Notes: generated by a model from the letters alone, not told the origin. A stretch of 13,401 bases of DNA from CAVDRM01 sp963626285 (GCA_963626285.1 CAVFWQ010000062.1:1-13401); one strand, 5' to 3'. Positions 1-6,669 are shown, numbered from the stretch's first letter. Numbers and translations are program-made.

Positions 1-30
1 CATAAGCCGCCTCCGAAATCAAACTTGCAT

Positions 31-59
31 TTGCATTATAGCATAAAATCCTATATAAT
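31..59 (+). promoter_or_regulatory. sigma-A type promoter of the SDR gene
   Basis: A -35 box TTGCAT (31-36) lies 17 bases before a perfect -10 box TATAAT (54-59). Transcription would start near 66, about 35 bases before the SDR start codon. The same TTGCAT/17/TATAAT combination recurs on the minus strand before rpmE. The call is by motif and spacing only. Confidence 0.75.
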
Positions 60-101
60 GTAGCTGTTCATCCACTTTTTTGCATTGACGGAGTGATGAT
101 G

Positions 102-917
102 ATGGTGGTTTGGATAACCGGCGCATCAAGCGGCTTGGGGCTGCACACGTCGGCCACGCTTCAGAAGGCGGGCATGACCGTTGTTTCCGGTGCCCGTTCC
201 TTCAAAAATCATGAGGGCAAAAGTGACTGCGGTCATCGGCTGCAGCTTGACGTGACCGATGACGCCTCCTGCGCCGCGTTTTGCCGAAAGGCGTTTGCGC
301 TGTACGGTGCGCCGGATGCGCTTTGCTGCTGCGCGGGCGTACTGACCTTGGGCGCTTGCGAGGACTATACGGACGCGGAGCTTTTCGATGTCCTGAACAC
401 CAACTTTTTAGGCATGGTGCGCGTGATTCGGCGGGCGCTTCCGCTGATGCGCGAAAAAGGGCAAGGAAAAATCATCCTGTTCTCCTCCGTAAACGGTGTG
501 CTCGGCATCCCGTTTCAGGGCGCGTATACCGCCGCCAAGTACGCCGTGGAGGGCTTTGCGGAGTCGCTCCGCATGGAGGTCAAGCCTTTCGGCATCTCCG
601 TCTGCGTGGTCGAACCGGGCGACCATCGGGGCGGCTCCGATATCTATCGGCGGCATGCGGAGCATACGGACGGGCATTCGCCCTATGCCGCCGCTTACCG
701 CAGCGCCGCAGCCAAAATCGCCCATGACGAGCAACACGGCAGCGACCCCGATAAGCTGGGACTGCGCATCGCCCATGCGCTTCAAAAAAAGCGTCTGCCC
801 TGCAAGCTTATCATTGCCAGCCCTTCGCAGCATCTGGCCGTGCTTCTGCATAAGCTGCTCCCTGCCCGGCTTTTCGCCCGAATCATCCGTTCCTATTATG
901 TTTCATCCAAAACTTAA
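102..917 (+). CDS. short-chain dehydrogenase/reductase (SDR), NAD(P)-dependent
   Basis: A classical SDR oxidoreductase, probably cytoplasmic and using NAD(P)H; its substrate cannot be told. Numbered from the ATG at 102 (271 aa), it has the Rossmann dinucleotide loop TGASSGLG (residues 6-13), an LNTNFLG segment (98-104) with the usual active-site Asn, the catalytic Ser129 in ILFSSVNG, and Tyr142/Lys146 in the YxxxK motif (YTAAK). The PG turn after the sixth strand is present (EPGD, 171-174). The NNAG motif that normally steadies the central sheet reads CCAG (76-79). Four in-frame starts follow each other (GTG 93, ATG 96, 99, 102). The Shine-Dalgarno GGAG at 90-93 overlaps the GTG and is best spaced (8 bases) for 102; 99 is also possible. 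It has its own promoter and no visible terminator. The family is certain, the function open. Confidence 0.9.
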   Translation: MVVWITGASSGLGLHTSATLQKAGMTVVSGARSFKNHEGKSDCGHRLQLDVTDDASCAAFCRKAFALYGAPDALCCCAGVLTLGACEDYTDAELFDVLNTNFLGMVRVIRRALPLMREKGQGKIILFSSVNGVLGIPFQGAYTAAKYAVEGFAESLRMEVKPFGISVCVVEPGDHRGGSDIYRRHAEHTDGHSPYAAAYRSAAAKIAHDEQHGSDPDKLGLRIAHALQKKRLPCKLIIASPSQHLAVLLHKLLPARLFARIIRSYYVSSKT

Positions 918-930
918 ATTGCTGTTTTCG

Positions 931-959
931 TTGCAAAACCTTCACGCATCCTGTATAAT
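931..959 (+). promoter_or_regulatory. sigma-A type promoter of the receiver-like/SPFH gene pair
   Basis: TTGCAA (931-936), a 17-base spacer and a perfect TATAAT (954-959) lie between the SDR stop and the next gene. Transcription would start near 966, giving a leader of about 30 bases that carries the GGAGG at 984-988. Confidence 0.75.
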
Positions 960-995
960 GATGACTGGTATAGAAACACTGTTGGAGGTCTGAGG

Positions 996-1805
996 ATGTA
1001 CAAGCTGCTGCTGGCGACCGATGTGTCTGAAATCAACGAGCTGGTGCAAAAGGACATTGACTGGATGCAGCGGGGTTTTAAGCCGCCCGTGCTCGCTTCC
1101 ACCGTTGATGAAGCCGTGTCCCTGCTCAGTGTGTCCGACTTTGACGCAGTCGGATTTCGCTTTGCACACGAGGACACGGCCAGGTTAGAAAAATATCTGG
1201 AAGAAAAGAGGCCGACGCTTCCCATCTTTAACATCCGCTCCGCTGCGGACAGGCAGCTTGTTATTTTAAAGGATTTGAGGCATCTTCTAAACCGTCTCCA
1301 TGCCGATTTTGCCGACGAGGTCTATGACGACGAGGCGCTGATGGGCCTGGTGCAGGACGAAATGACGCACTCTCTGCTGGCGGGAGAGATCACGAAAAAA
1401 TCCGTGATGGTCAACTGGCTGCATATGCTCCGTGCGCACATGGATCCCGAGCGCACCTGTATGCTGTTTGAAATCGATATGCCGCAGGGCGAGGTCTATC
1501 TGTCCGACCGCTGGCATCACGGGCAGGAGCGGCTGGAAAACGCGCTCCGCTCCAATTTCTTCGGCCGCTATGCCGATAACATTTATTACGCCGTGGCCGT
1601 GCTGACCAACCGCCACATCCGTCTGGCCGCCATTCCCGCCCTGACGCTCAAGGCCGATGACAGCGCCTTCTGTCAAAGCGCGGCCGCGCATGTGGACAAT
1701 TCCCTGCTGCTCATCAAGGAATATCTTGACCTTGACCTGAGGATTGTAGACACCAAGGTTTTGCCGTCCATGACGGCGCTGGTCGCGCCGCAGACGGACA
1801 AATAA
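996..1805 (+). CDS. degenerate receiver-like protein lacking an output domain
   Basis: Not assignable to a named gene. The first ~60 residues resemble the receiver domain of YesN/AraC-type response regulators (MYKLLL start, an xDW..RGF segment at 21-28, xxDEAVxLL at 37-44). The acidic pair is reduced to Thr8-Asp9, and the strand that should end in the phospho-acceptor Asp reads DAVGFR (50-55), so phosphorylation looks impossible. The remaining ~200 residues hold a helical stretch (MTHSLLAGEITKKSVMVNW) and a mixed alpha/beta part resembling the linker region of large AraC-type regulators. No helix-turn-helix, membrane segment or signal peptide is visible; the protein ends at 269 aa where such regulators would carry two AraC motifs. 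The start is fixed by GGAGG 984-988, 7 bases from ATG. The SPFH gene starts 42 bases after its stop and probably shares the transcript. The receiver resemblance is judged by eye. Confidence 0.6.
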   Translation: MYKLLLATDVSEINELVQKDIDWMQRGFKPPVLASTVDEAVSLLSVSDFDAVGFRFAHEDTARLEKYLEEKRPTLPIFNIRSAADRQLVILKDLRHLLNRLHADFADEVYDDEALMGLVQDEMTHSLLAGEITKKSVMVNWLHMLRAHMDPERTCMLFEIDMPQGEVYLSDRWHHGQERLENALRSNFFGRYADNIYYAVAVLTNRHIRLAAIPALTLKADDSAFCQSAAAHVDNSLLLIKEYLDLDLRIVDTKVLPSMTALVAPQTDK

Positions 1806-1847
1806 TGAAGCAGACGTTACGCTTATGATATAAAGGAGGCTTATCCT

Positions 1848-2912
1848 ATGGGCATTTTTTCCAACATCATCCGCGGCCAGCTTGTCGATGTCATCGAATG
1901 GAAGGATTCGACGGCGGATACGATGGTCTATCGCTACGACTGCGGCGGCAAGGAAATCATGATGGGCGCACAGCTCACCGTGCGCGAAAGTCAGGTCGCC
2001 GTGATGGTCAATGAGGGGCAGCTGGCGGATGTGTTCACCCCCGGCCGCTATGAGCTGCAAACCCAGAACATGCCCATCATGACCGCGCTCAAATCGTGGA
2101 AATTCGGCTTTAATTCCCCATTCAAGGCCGAGGTGTACTTTGTGAACACCAAGCAGTTCCTTGACCAGAAGTGGGGCACGAGCAATCCCGTGATGATGCG
2201 CGACAGCGAATTCGGCATGATTCGCCTCCGCGCCTTCGGCATTTATTCCTTTGCCGTCAGCGACCCCAAGGTTTTCCTGCGCGAGGTGTTCGGCACGAAC
2301 GGCGAATTCACGACCTCATATGTGACCGGGCAAATCAAGCGCACCATTGTGTCCGGCCTGTCCGATGCCATCGCCCAAAGCAAGATTCCCGCGCTGGATT
2401 TGGCCGCCAACTATGACGAGCTGGGCGATTACGCTTTGCAAACGCTCTCGCCCCGCCTGTCCAACATCGGCCTCAAGCTCACATCCTTCGTCATCGAAAA
2501 CATCTCTCTGCCGGAAGAGGTCGAAAAGGCGATGGACCGCCGCACCTCCATGGGCGTTGTGGGCGATTTGAACAAGTACACTCAGTTCCAAGCAGCCGAG
2601 GCGCTGCGCGAGGGCGCAAGTACACCCAACAGCATGACCGGCATGGGCGTCGGCATGGGCGCGGCCGCCATGATGAGCCAGATGATGAGCGGCGCATTCG
2701 GTCAGCAGCAAGCCTCCGCCCCGCAGCAGCCCGTTCAGCAGCCCGCCGCTCAGATGCAGGGCGCCGTGTGCATCGCCTGCGGGAAACCATTGAGCGCAGG
2801 CGCAAAGTTCTGCCCCGAATGCGGCGCAAGCCAGAATCCCGTTTGCGGAAGCTGCGGCGCGAAGCTCACGGCGGGCGCGAAGTTCTGCCCCGAATGCGGA
2901 CAAAAGCAGTAA
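1848..2912 (+). CDS. SPFH (band 7-like) domain protein with C-terminal double zinc ribbon, YdjI-like
   Basis: Related to B. subtilis YdjI and the proteins often annotated 'SPFH domain/virion core-like'. Such proteins belong to the stomatin/flotillin scaffold superfamily; in B. subtilis YdjI is connected with membrane stress. Residues 1-~240 form the SPFH part (GIFSNIIRGQLVDVIEW start; EGQLADVFTPGRYEL at 56-70; FKAEVYFVN at 92-100; LKLTSFVIENISLPEEVEKAMD at 209-230, split between a strand and a helix). A Met/Gly/Gln-rich linker (~262-304) leads to two four-Cys zinc ribbons: Cys308/311/322/325 and Cys333/336/347/350. No N-terminal transmembrane helix is evident, so membrane contact would be peripheral or through a partner. 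The start is set by AAAGGAGG at 1832-1839, 8 bases before ATG. It follows the receiver-like gene by 42 bases and is closed by a terminator at 2942-2972. Confidence 0.85.
   Translation: MGIFSNIIRGQLVDVIEWKDSTADTMVYRYDCGGKEIMMGAQLTVRESQVAVMVNEGQLADVFTPGRYELQTQNMPIMTALKSWKFGFNSPFKAEVYFVNTKQFLDQKWGTSNPVMMRDSEFGMIRLRAFGIYSFAVSDPKVFLREVFGTNGEFTTSYVTGQIKRTIVSGLSDAIAQSKIPALDLAANYDELGDYALQTLSPRLSNIGLKLTSFVIENISLPEEVEKAMDRRTSMGVVGDLNKYTQFQAAEALREGASTPNSMTGMGVGMGAAAMMSQMMSGAFGQQQASAPQQPVQQPAAQMQGAVCIACGKPLSAGAKFCPECGASQNPVCGSCGAKLTAGAKFCPECGQKQ
2805..2899 (+). repeat. tandem duplication encoding the two zinc ribbons
   Basis: The 20-base string at 2805-2824 (AAGTTCTGCCCCGAATGCGG) recurs exactly at 2880-2899, 75 bases (25 codons) later. 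The two units encode CGKPLSAGAKFCPECG and CGAKLTAGAKFCPECG. Near-identical DNA suggests a recent internal duplication or gene conversion within the SPFH gene, although zinc-ribbon constraint also contributes. Confidence 0.8.
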
Positions 2913-2941
2913 ATCGGTTCGTCAAACTTTCTGATACTCAG

Positions 2942-2972
2942 GCGGCGGGATGATTTTGTCCCGCCGCTTTTT
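2942..2972 (+). terminator. Rho-independent terminator after the SPFH gene
   Basis: A perfect 9-bp stem (GCGGCGGGA 2942-2950 with TCCCGCCGC 2959-2967), an 8-base loop and a T run (2968-2972). It begins 30 bases after the SPFH stop and ends 28 bases before the GNAT gene. Confidence 0.85.
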
Positions 2973-2999
2973 ATCAGCACAGAAAAGAGGGTCTCTGTC

Positions 3000-3527
3000 A
3001 TGGAAAAAATGCTGCTGATGCGCCCCGACGCATCATATTTAGAGGAAGCAAGCGCCTACCGCACCGAATTTTTGGCCGCCGGCAGTTCGATGGACGGCAC
3101 GGGAATACTGCGCCAGACGGATGCCGCCGAATGGCTGCGGCTCCTTCCGATTTACGAAAACCCTCAAACCGTGCCGAAGCCGCTCGTGCCTGCGACCCAG
3201 CTCATCTATGTCCGTGAGGCCGACCGCCGCCTTGTCGGGATGCTTCAGGTGCGGCATTTTTTAAACGACTATCTTCGGCTCTTCGGCGGTCACATCGGCT
3301 ATTCCGTTCGCCCGTCCGAGCGGCGCAGGGGCTATGCCTCCGAGATGCTCAAGGCCGCCCTCCCCTTCTGCAAAAGCCTCGGCCTTGACCGCGTCCTCAT
3401 CACCTGTTTCACGGAAAATGAGGCCAGCCGCCGGGTCATCCTCAAAAACGGCGGCGTCTATGAAAACACTGTTCGTCATCCGCAGGAAAATAAGGACTTG
3501 GAACGATATTGGATAACATTATCATAA
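3000..3527 (+). CDS. GNAT family N-acetyltransferase (COG3981-like)
   Basis: A predicted acetyl-CoA-dependent N-acetyltransferase of 175 aa, the usual size of a one-domain GNAT. Acceptor unknown. The acetyl-CoA loop (motif A) is clear: strand GGHIGYSVRP (96-105) followed by RRRGYA (108-113), matching R/Q-x-x-G-x-G/A, and helix SEMLKAAL. Motif B follows in TENEASRRVILKNGG (138-152), the Asn/Ser pattern typical of the family. The order HIGYSVRPSERRRGYA resembles the COG3981 'predicted acetyltransferase' group. AAGAGGG (2985-2991) lies 8 bases before the ATG. No promoter was found in the short gap after the preceding terminator, so expression may depend on read-through or on a weak promoter I could not see. 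A strong terminator follows. Confidence 0.88.
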   Translation: MEKMLLMRPDASYLEEASAYRTEFLAAGSSMDGTGILRQTDAAEWLRLLPIYENPQTVPKPLVPATQLIYVREADRRLVGMLQVRHFLNDYLRLFGGHIGYSVRPSERRRGYASEMLKAALPFCKSLGLDRVLITCFTENEASRRVILKNGGVYENTVRHPQENKDLERYWITLS

Positions 3528-3559
3528 TGAAACCGTGAAGGACGTTCCTCTTTCGGGGG

Positions 3560-3605
3560 TTGAAGGCAGCGCCGCGCAAATAAGGTGCTGCCTTCAAATT
3601 TTCTT
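3560..3605 (+). terminator. Rho-independent terminator after the GNAT gene
   Basis: A 14-bp stem (TTGAAGGCAGCGCC 3560-3573 against GGTGCTGCCTTCAA 3584-3597, one G-T pair), a 10-base loop, then ATTTTCTT. It isolates the GNAT unit from the amino-sugar promoter that starts 11 bases later. Confidence 0.88.
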
Positions 3606-3615
3606 GCCGCGAATA

Positions 3616-3644
3616 TTGACTTTTTTCCCGATTGCGCGTATGAT
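3616..3644 (+). promoter_or_regulatory. promoter of the amino-sugar operon
   Basis: TTGACT (3616-3621), a 17-base spacer and TATGAT (3639-3644). Transcription would begin near 3651, at the left edge of the palindrome at 3652-3675. This is the strongest -35 match in the window. Confidence 0.8.
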
Positions 3645-3651
3645 ATAAGTA

Positions 3652-3675
3652 AATTAAATCGAAAACGATTTAATT
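3652..3675 (+). promoter_or_regulatory. perfect palindromic operator of the amino-sugar operon
   Basis: AATTAAATCG (3652-3661), spacer AAAA, then its exact reverse complement CGATTTAATT (3666-3675). It covers the expected transcription start, the classic place for repression. The T-tract needed for a terminator is absent and the arms are AT-rich, so a protein-binding site is more likely than an RNA hairpin. The central CG...CG arrangement is in the style of LacI-family or ROK-type sites. The ROK protein encoded at 6670 is the obvious candidate binder, but nothing in the sequence proves it. Confidence 0.78.
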
Positions 3676-3733
3676 AAAAATACAGGCATCACCGACGAAA
3701 TGAGCGGCCATGCCTGAGAAAAGAGGAACGTTT

Positions 3734-4588
3734 ATGCCGGATTATCGGACGATTCCCGCAAACGAGCTGGGAAAGGGCAGCAACATCAAGGTGGAGCTGT
3801 GCGAAACAGAGGTCGACCTGTACTGGAAGATGGCCATGGAAGTAGCCGAGCTGATTGAGGAAAACAACCAAAAGGGCGAGCCGACCGTGATGATTATCCC
3901 CTACGGCCCGCTGGGACCCTACGCCCGTCTGGTGGACATGGTGAACAAGCGCCGCATCAGCCTGAAGAACTGCTGGTTCATCAATATGGACGAATATCTG
4001 GATAAGAACAACCAGTACCTTCCCAAGGACGACCCGCTGTCCTTCCGCGGCGGCATGGAACGCACCTTCTACAGCCTTGTCGATGCGGAGCTGAACGTGC
4101 CTGAAGAGCAGCGCTTCTTCCCCGAACCCGGCAACGAGGGCAGGGTCTGGGAAATCATTCAGAAGTTCGGCAAGCTGGATATGTGCTGGGGCGGTGTCGG
4201 CATCACCGGCCACATCGCCTTCAATGAGCCGCCCGAACCCGGCGAAGCCTGCACGAACGAGGAGTTTCTTGCCCGCCCGACCCGCATCCTGCACATTGCC
4301 CGCGAGACCAAGACCATCAACGCCTACATGAACGCCGGCGCAGACTTGGACGCCATCCCCGATACCTGCATCACCGTGGGCATGAAGGAGATTTATTTTG
4401 CCCGCAAGGTGCGCATGTGCATGCCCCGCGACTGGAACGCCGCCATGCTGCGCAAGGCGCTGCACGGCCCTGTCACCTGCCATGTGCCGGTCTCGCTGTT
4501 CCAGAGCCATCCCGATGCGAAGATTTACGCCATCCGGCTGGCAGCGACCACGCCCGTCATCCCCGAAATCCGCATTTACAACAAGTAA
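3734..4588 (+). CDS. NagB-like glucosamine-6-phosphate deaminase family protein, copy 1 (altered active site)
   Basis: A member of the NagB/6-phosphogluconolactonase fold family; canonical NagB turns GlcN-6-P into fructose-6-P and ammonia in the cytosol. Of 284 aa (E. coli NagB 266), it keeps NMDEY (84-88; Asp86 matches E. coli Asp72) and GHIAFNEP (159-166; His160 and Glu165 match His143 and Glu148). Three sites differ by eye alignment: GGVGNDGH of NagB reads GGVGITGH, so Asp141 is Thr158; the phosphate loop PTGGTP reads PYGPLG (57-61 region); and the Lys208 position falls near Trp234/Asn235. The start at 3734 is chosen because AAGAGGA (3721-3727) precedes it correctly; an in-frame ATG at 3710 has no ribosome site. 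First gene after the operator; nagA begins 15 bases beyond its stop. The family is secure, GlcN-6-P deaminase activity is not. Confidence 0.88.
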   Translation: MPDYRTIPANELGKGSNIKVELCETEVDLYWKMAMEVAELIEENNQKGEPTVMIIPYGPLGPYARLVDMVNKRRISLKNCWFINMDEYLDKNNQYLPKDDPLSFRGGMERTFYSLVDAELNVPEEQRFFPEPGNEGRVWEIIQKFGKLDMCWGGVGITGHIAFNEPPEPGEACTNEEFLARPTRILHIARETKTINAYMNAGADLDAIPDTCITVGMKEIYFARKVRMCMPRDWNAAMLRKALHGPVTCHVPVSLFQSHPDAKIYAIRLAATTPVIPEIRIYNK

Positions 4589-4603
4589 GGCAGGAGCGGC
4601 ACC

Positions 4604-5791
4604 ATGAAAAATGCGCTTTGGATAGGACACGGCCGTCTGGTGCTGCCAGACGGCGTCATAGAGGACGGCTCTTTGCTGATCGAGGACGGCGTCATCGCCG
4701 CCCTCTGTCAGGCCGCTCCAGAAAATGTGCCGCAGGCGGACGCGAAAAACGGATACATCCTGCCCGGTTTTGTCGATTTGCATGTTCACGGCGGCGGAGG
4801 AGGAGACTTTATGGATGCCGCCGAGGACTCCTTTGCAAAGGCCGCCCGCACCCATATGCTGCACGGAACGACCGCCCTGGTCGCCACGACCATGACCTGC
4901 CCCGATGCGCTTTTGGAGCAGACGATCTCCTGCTTCTTGGATGCCAAAAAGCATCAGCAGGACGGGGCGCAGCTGCTGGGGCTGCATCTGGAAGGGCCGT
5001 TCTTTTCCTCCGCCTCCAAGGGCGCACAGCCCGTCGGCGAGCAGAGAACGCCCACGCGGGACATGCTGGAGCATATGATTCGCTTGGCCGATGGCAACAT
5101 CCTCCGCTGGGACATGGCGCCGGAGCTGCCCGGCATGGAGCTGTTTGCTCAGGTCATGAAGGAAAACGGCATTTTGCCTGCCGTGGCGCACACAGCCGCG
5201 AACGCGGAAACAGCCATGCATGCCTTTGACTCGGGCTTTTCGCACGCCACGCATTTTTACAACGCCATGACGACCTTCCACAAGGAAAACGGCATCGTTC
5301 ATGCGGGCGTGATAGAGGCAGTCTACCTGCGCGACGACGTGACCATTGAGCTGATTGGCGACGGCCGCCACATTCCGAAGGAAAGCATGCAGCTTGCGTA
5401 CCGCATCAAGGGAGCGGACAGGATTGCGCTCATCACCGATGCCATGCGCGCCGCCGGAACGAATGATGTTCACAGCATCTTGGGGCCGCGTGCGGGCGGT
5501 GTGCCTGTCGTTGTCAAAGACGATGTCGCGCAGCTGGAGGACTTTTCCTTCTACGCGGGCAGTGTCTGCACGATGGACCGTGCCCTGCGCACGGCGCATG
5601 TGCGGTACGGGCTGCCGCTTCCCGATGTCAGCAAAATGCTGTCCCTGACCCCCGCCCGCCTGTGCGGAGTGGATGGGCAAAAAGGCAGCCTTGCCGTCGG
5701 AAAAGACGCGGATATCGTGCTGATGGACAGCGACTTTCAGGTGCGGCAGGTCTATATCAAGGGAAAATGCCGCCTGCAAAAGGAGGAATAA
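4604..5791 (+). CDS. nagA: N-acetylglucosamine-6-phosphate deacetylase
   Basis: Cytosolic amidohydrolase removing acetate from GlcNAc-6-P to give GlcN-6-P, the step before NagB in amino-sugar and cell-wall recycling. The 395 aa show the whole family pattern: GFVDLHVHGGGG (55-66) with the HxH metal pair His60/His62; HLEGPF (128-133) with metal ligand Glu130; AHT (195-197) with His196; HATHFYNAM (214-222) with His217; GDGRH (252-256) for substrate; and ITDAM (277-281) with the catalytic Asp279. E. coli NagA has Gln/Asn at the HxH site; the His pair here suggests a two-metal site as in several Gram-positive enzymes. AGGAG (4592-4596) is 7 bases before ATG. It lies between the two nagB-like genes; copy 2 starts 2 bases after its stop. 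Confidence 0.95.
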   Translation: MKNALWIGHGRLVLPDGVIEDGSLLIEDGVIAALCQAAPENVPQADAKNGYILPGFVDLHVHGGGGGDFMDAAEDSFAKAARTHMLHGTTALVATTMTCPDALLEQTISCFLDAKKHQQDGAQLLGLHLEGPFFSSASKGAQPVGEQRTPTRDMLEHMIRLADGNILRWDMAPELPGMELFAQVMKENGILPAVAHTAANAETAMHAFDSGFSHATHFYNAMTTFHKENGIVHAGVIEAVYLRDDVTIELIGDGRHIPKESMQLAYRIKGADRIALITDAMRAAGTNDVHSILGPRAGGVPVVVKDDVAQLEDFSFYAGSVCTMDRALRTAHVRYGLPLPDVSKMLSLTPARLCGVDGQKGSLAVGKDADIVLMDSDFQVRQVYIKGKCRLQKEE

Positions 5792-5793
5792 AG

Positions 5794-6591
5794 ATGGAAA
5801 TGACGCTTTCCTGCGGGATAAAGCTCAAATTGGTGGACAGTGAGAGCAGTCTTTACCTGGACATGGCGCTTGCCATGCTGGAAAAAATCATCGCCTGTCA
5901 AAAAGAAAACCGTTCCTGCGTGCTGATTGTTCCCGTCGGTCCGACAGGGCAATACCCCATTTTTGCGGAGCTTGTCAATCGGCTGAACATTTCGCTGCAC
6001 CATGTGCATTTTTTCAACATGGACGAATATCTCTGGTCGCTGAAAAAGGCCATCGAGCCGGAGCACTTCATGAGCTTTCACAAGCGCATGAACAGCGAAT
6101 TTTACAGCCGTGTGCGGCCTGATTTGGTGATGCCGGAAAGCCAACGCCATTTCCCGGAGCCGGGGCATGAGCAGGCGTACGACCGGATGCTTGCCGATTT
6201 GGGGCATGCGGAAGCCTGCTTCGGCGGCCTCGGCATTAACGGGCACATCGCCTTCAATGAACCGCCAGAAGCGGACGCGCCCATGACGGCGGAGGCCTTC
6301 GGCAATCTCGGCACACGGGTTCTGCCCATCAGCCGCGAGACCCGCACCATCAATGCTTACGGCTATCAGCGCGGCGACATCCGCGGGATGCCGGAATACT
6401 GCATCACGGTCGGCATGAAGGAGATCCTATCGTCCCGTTCCGTGTATATCGCCCTGAACCGCGATTGGCAGCACGGCATTGCCAAGCACGTCTTCAACGA
6501 CCACGTTCAGGCGCAGATTCCCGCGACGCTCCTGCAAAATCATCCGAACGTGCTGTTTTGTGCGCCGGAGAGTATTGGCAGCGGGCTGTAA
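5794..6591 (+). CDS. NagB-like glucosamine-6-phosphate deaminase family protein, copy 2 (altered active site)
   Basis: A second NagB-family protein (265 aa) clearly homologous to copy 1 along its whole length. NMDEY at 75-79 (Asp77), GHIAFNEP at 150-157 (His151, Glu156) and the shared RETxTINAY and ITVGMKEI blocks are intact. As in copy 1 the Asp141 position is changed, here to Asn149 (GGLGINGH), the phosphate loop reads PVGPTG instead of PTGGTP, and the Lys208 region reads NRDWQ. The reading frame continues upstream into nagA, but the ATG at 5794 has AGGAGG (5781-5786) 7 bases before it and gives the family length. It follows nagA by 2 bases, so is translated from the same message. The ROK promoter begins inside its last codons. 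Possible roles: a partner subunit of copy 1, or an enzyme for another amino-sugar phosphate; the sequence does not decide. Confidence 0.87.
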   Translation: MEMTLSCGIKLKLVDSESSLYLDMALAMLEKIIACQKENRSCVLIVPVGPTGQYPIFAELVNRLNISLHHVHFFNMDEYLWSLKKAIEPEHFMSFHKRMNSEFYSRVRPDLVMPESQRHFPEPGHEQAYDRMLADLGHAEACFGGLGINGHIAFNEPPEADAPMTAEAFGNLGTRVLPISRETRTINAYGYQRGDIRGMPEYCITVGMKEILSSRSVYIALNRDWQHGIAKHVFNDHVQAQIPATLLQNHPNVLFCAPESIGSGL

Positions 6592-6603
6592 ATCGTGTAT
6601 AAT
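6575..6603 (+). promoter_or_regulatory. internal promoter of the ROK gene
   Basis: TTGGCA (6575-6580), 17 bases, then a perfect TATAAT (6598-6603), overlapping the 3' end and stop codon of the second nagB-like gene. Transcription would start near 6610. TAAATCG at 6589-6595, between the two boxes, equals 7 bases of one arm of the 3652-3675 operator. Confidence 0.75.
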
Positions 6604-6615
6604 GAATCTCAATGA

Positions 6616-6643
6616 GGCGGCGGAGGCTTTGACCTCCGCCGTC
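6616..6643 (+). promoter_or_regulatory. GC-rich hairpin at the 5' end of the ROK transcript
   Basis: An 11-bp stem (6616-6626 with 6633-6643, one G-T pair) with a 6-base loop. It is followed by AAACG rather than a T run, so it does not look like an intrinsic terminator. It lies within about 6 bases of the predicted transcription start and 12 bases before the ribosome site GAGGGAGG (6655-6662). It may stabilise the message, or act as a barrier or attenuator between the nagB-like gene and the ROK gene. Confidence 0.6.
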
Positions 6644-6669
6644 AAACGTGCAAAGAGGGAGGCCGCCTT

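Noticed and set aside
1824..1829. TATGAT just before the SPFH gene as a separate -10 box.
   Set aside because: No acceptable -35 box lies 16-18 bases upstream, and it would leave almost no leader before the ribosome site.
3676..3733. A riboswitch or glmS-type element before the first nagB-like gene.
   Set aside because: The leader after the palindrome is only about 60 bases and shows no extended conserved fold.
3689..5779. A 696-codon open frame on the minus strand, antisense to nagB-like 1 and nagA.
   Set aside because: Its product is rich in His, Arg, Gly and Ala without any motif, as expected from the complement of GC-rich codons, and the plus strand carries clear conserved enzymes.
5662..5793. 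Upstream extension of the second nagB-like gene into nagA.
   Set aside because: The added residues are Arg/Gly-rich antisense-frame-like sequence; AGGAGG sits correctly before the ATG at 5794.
6616..6643. The hairpin as an intrinsic terminator for the nagB-like 2 message.
   Set aside because: It is followed by AAACGTG, not a T run.
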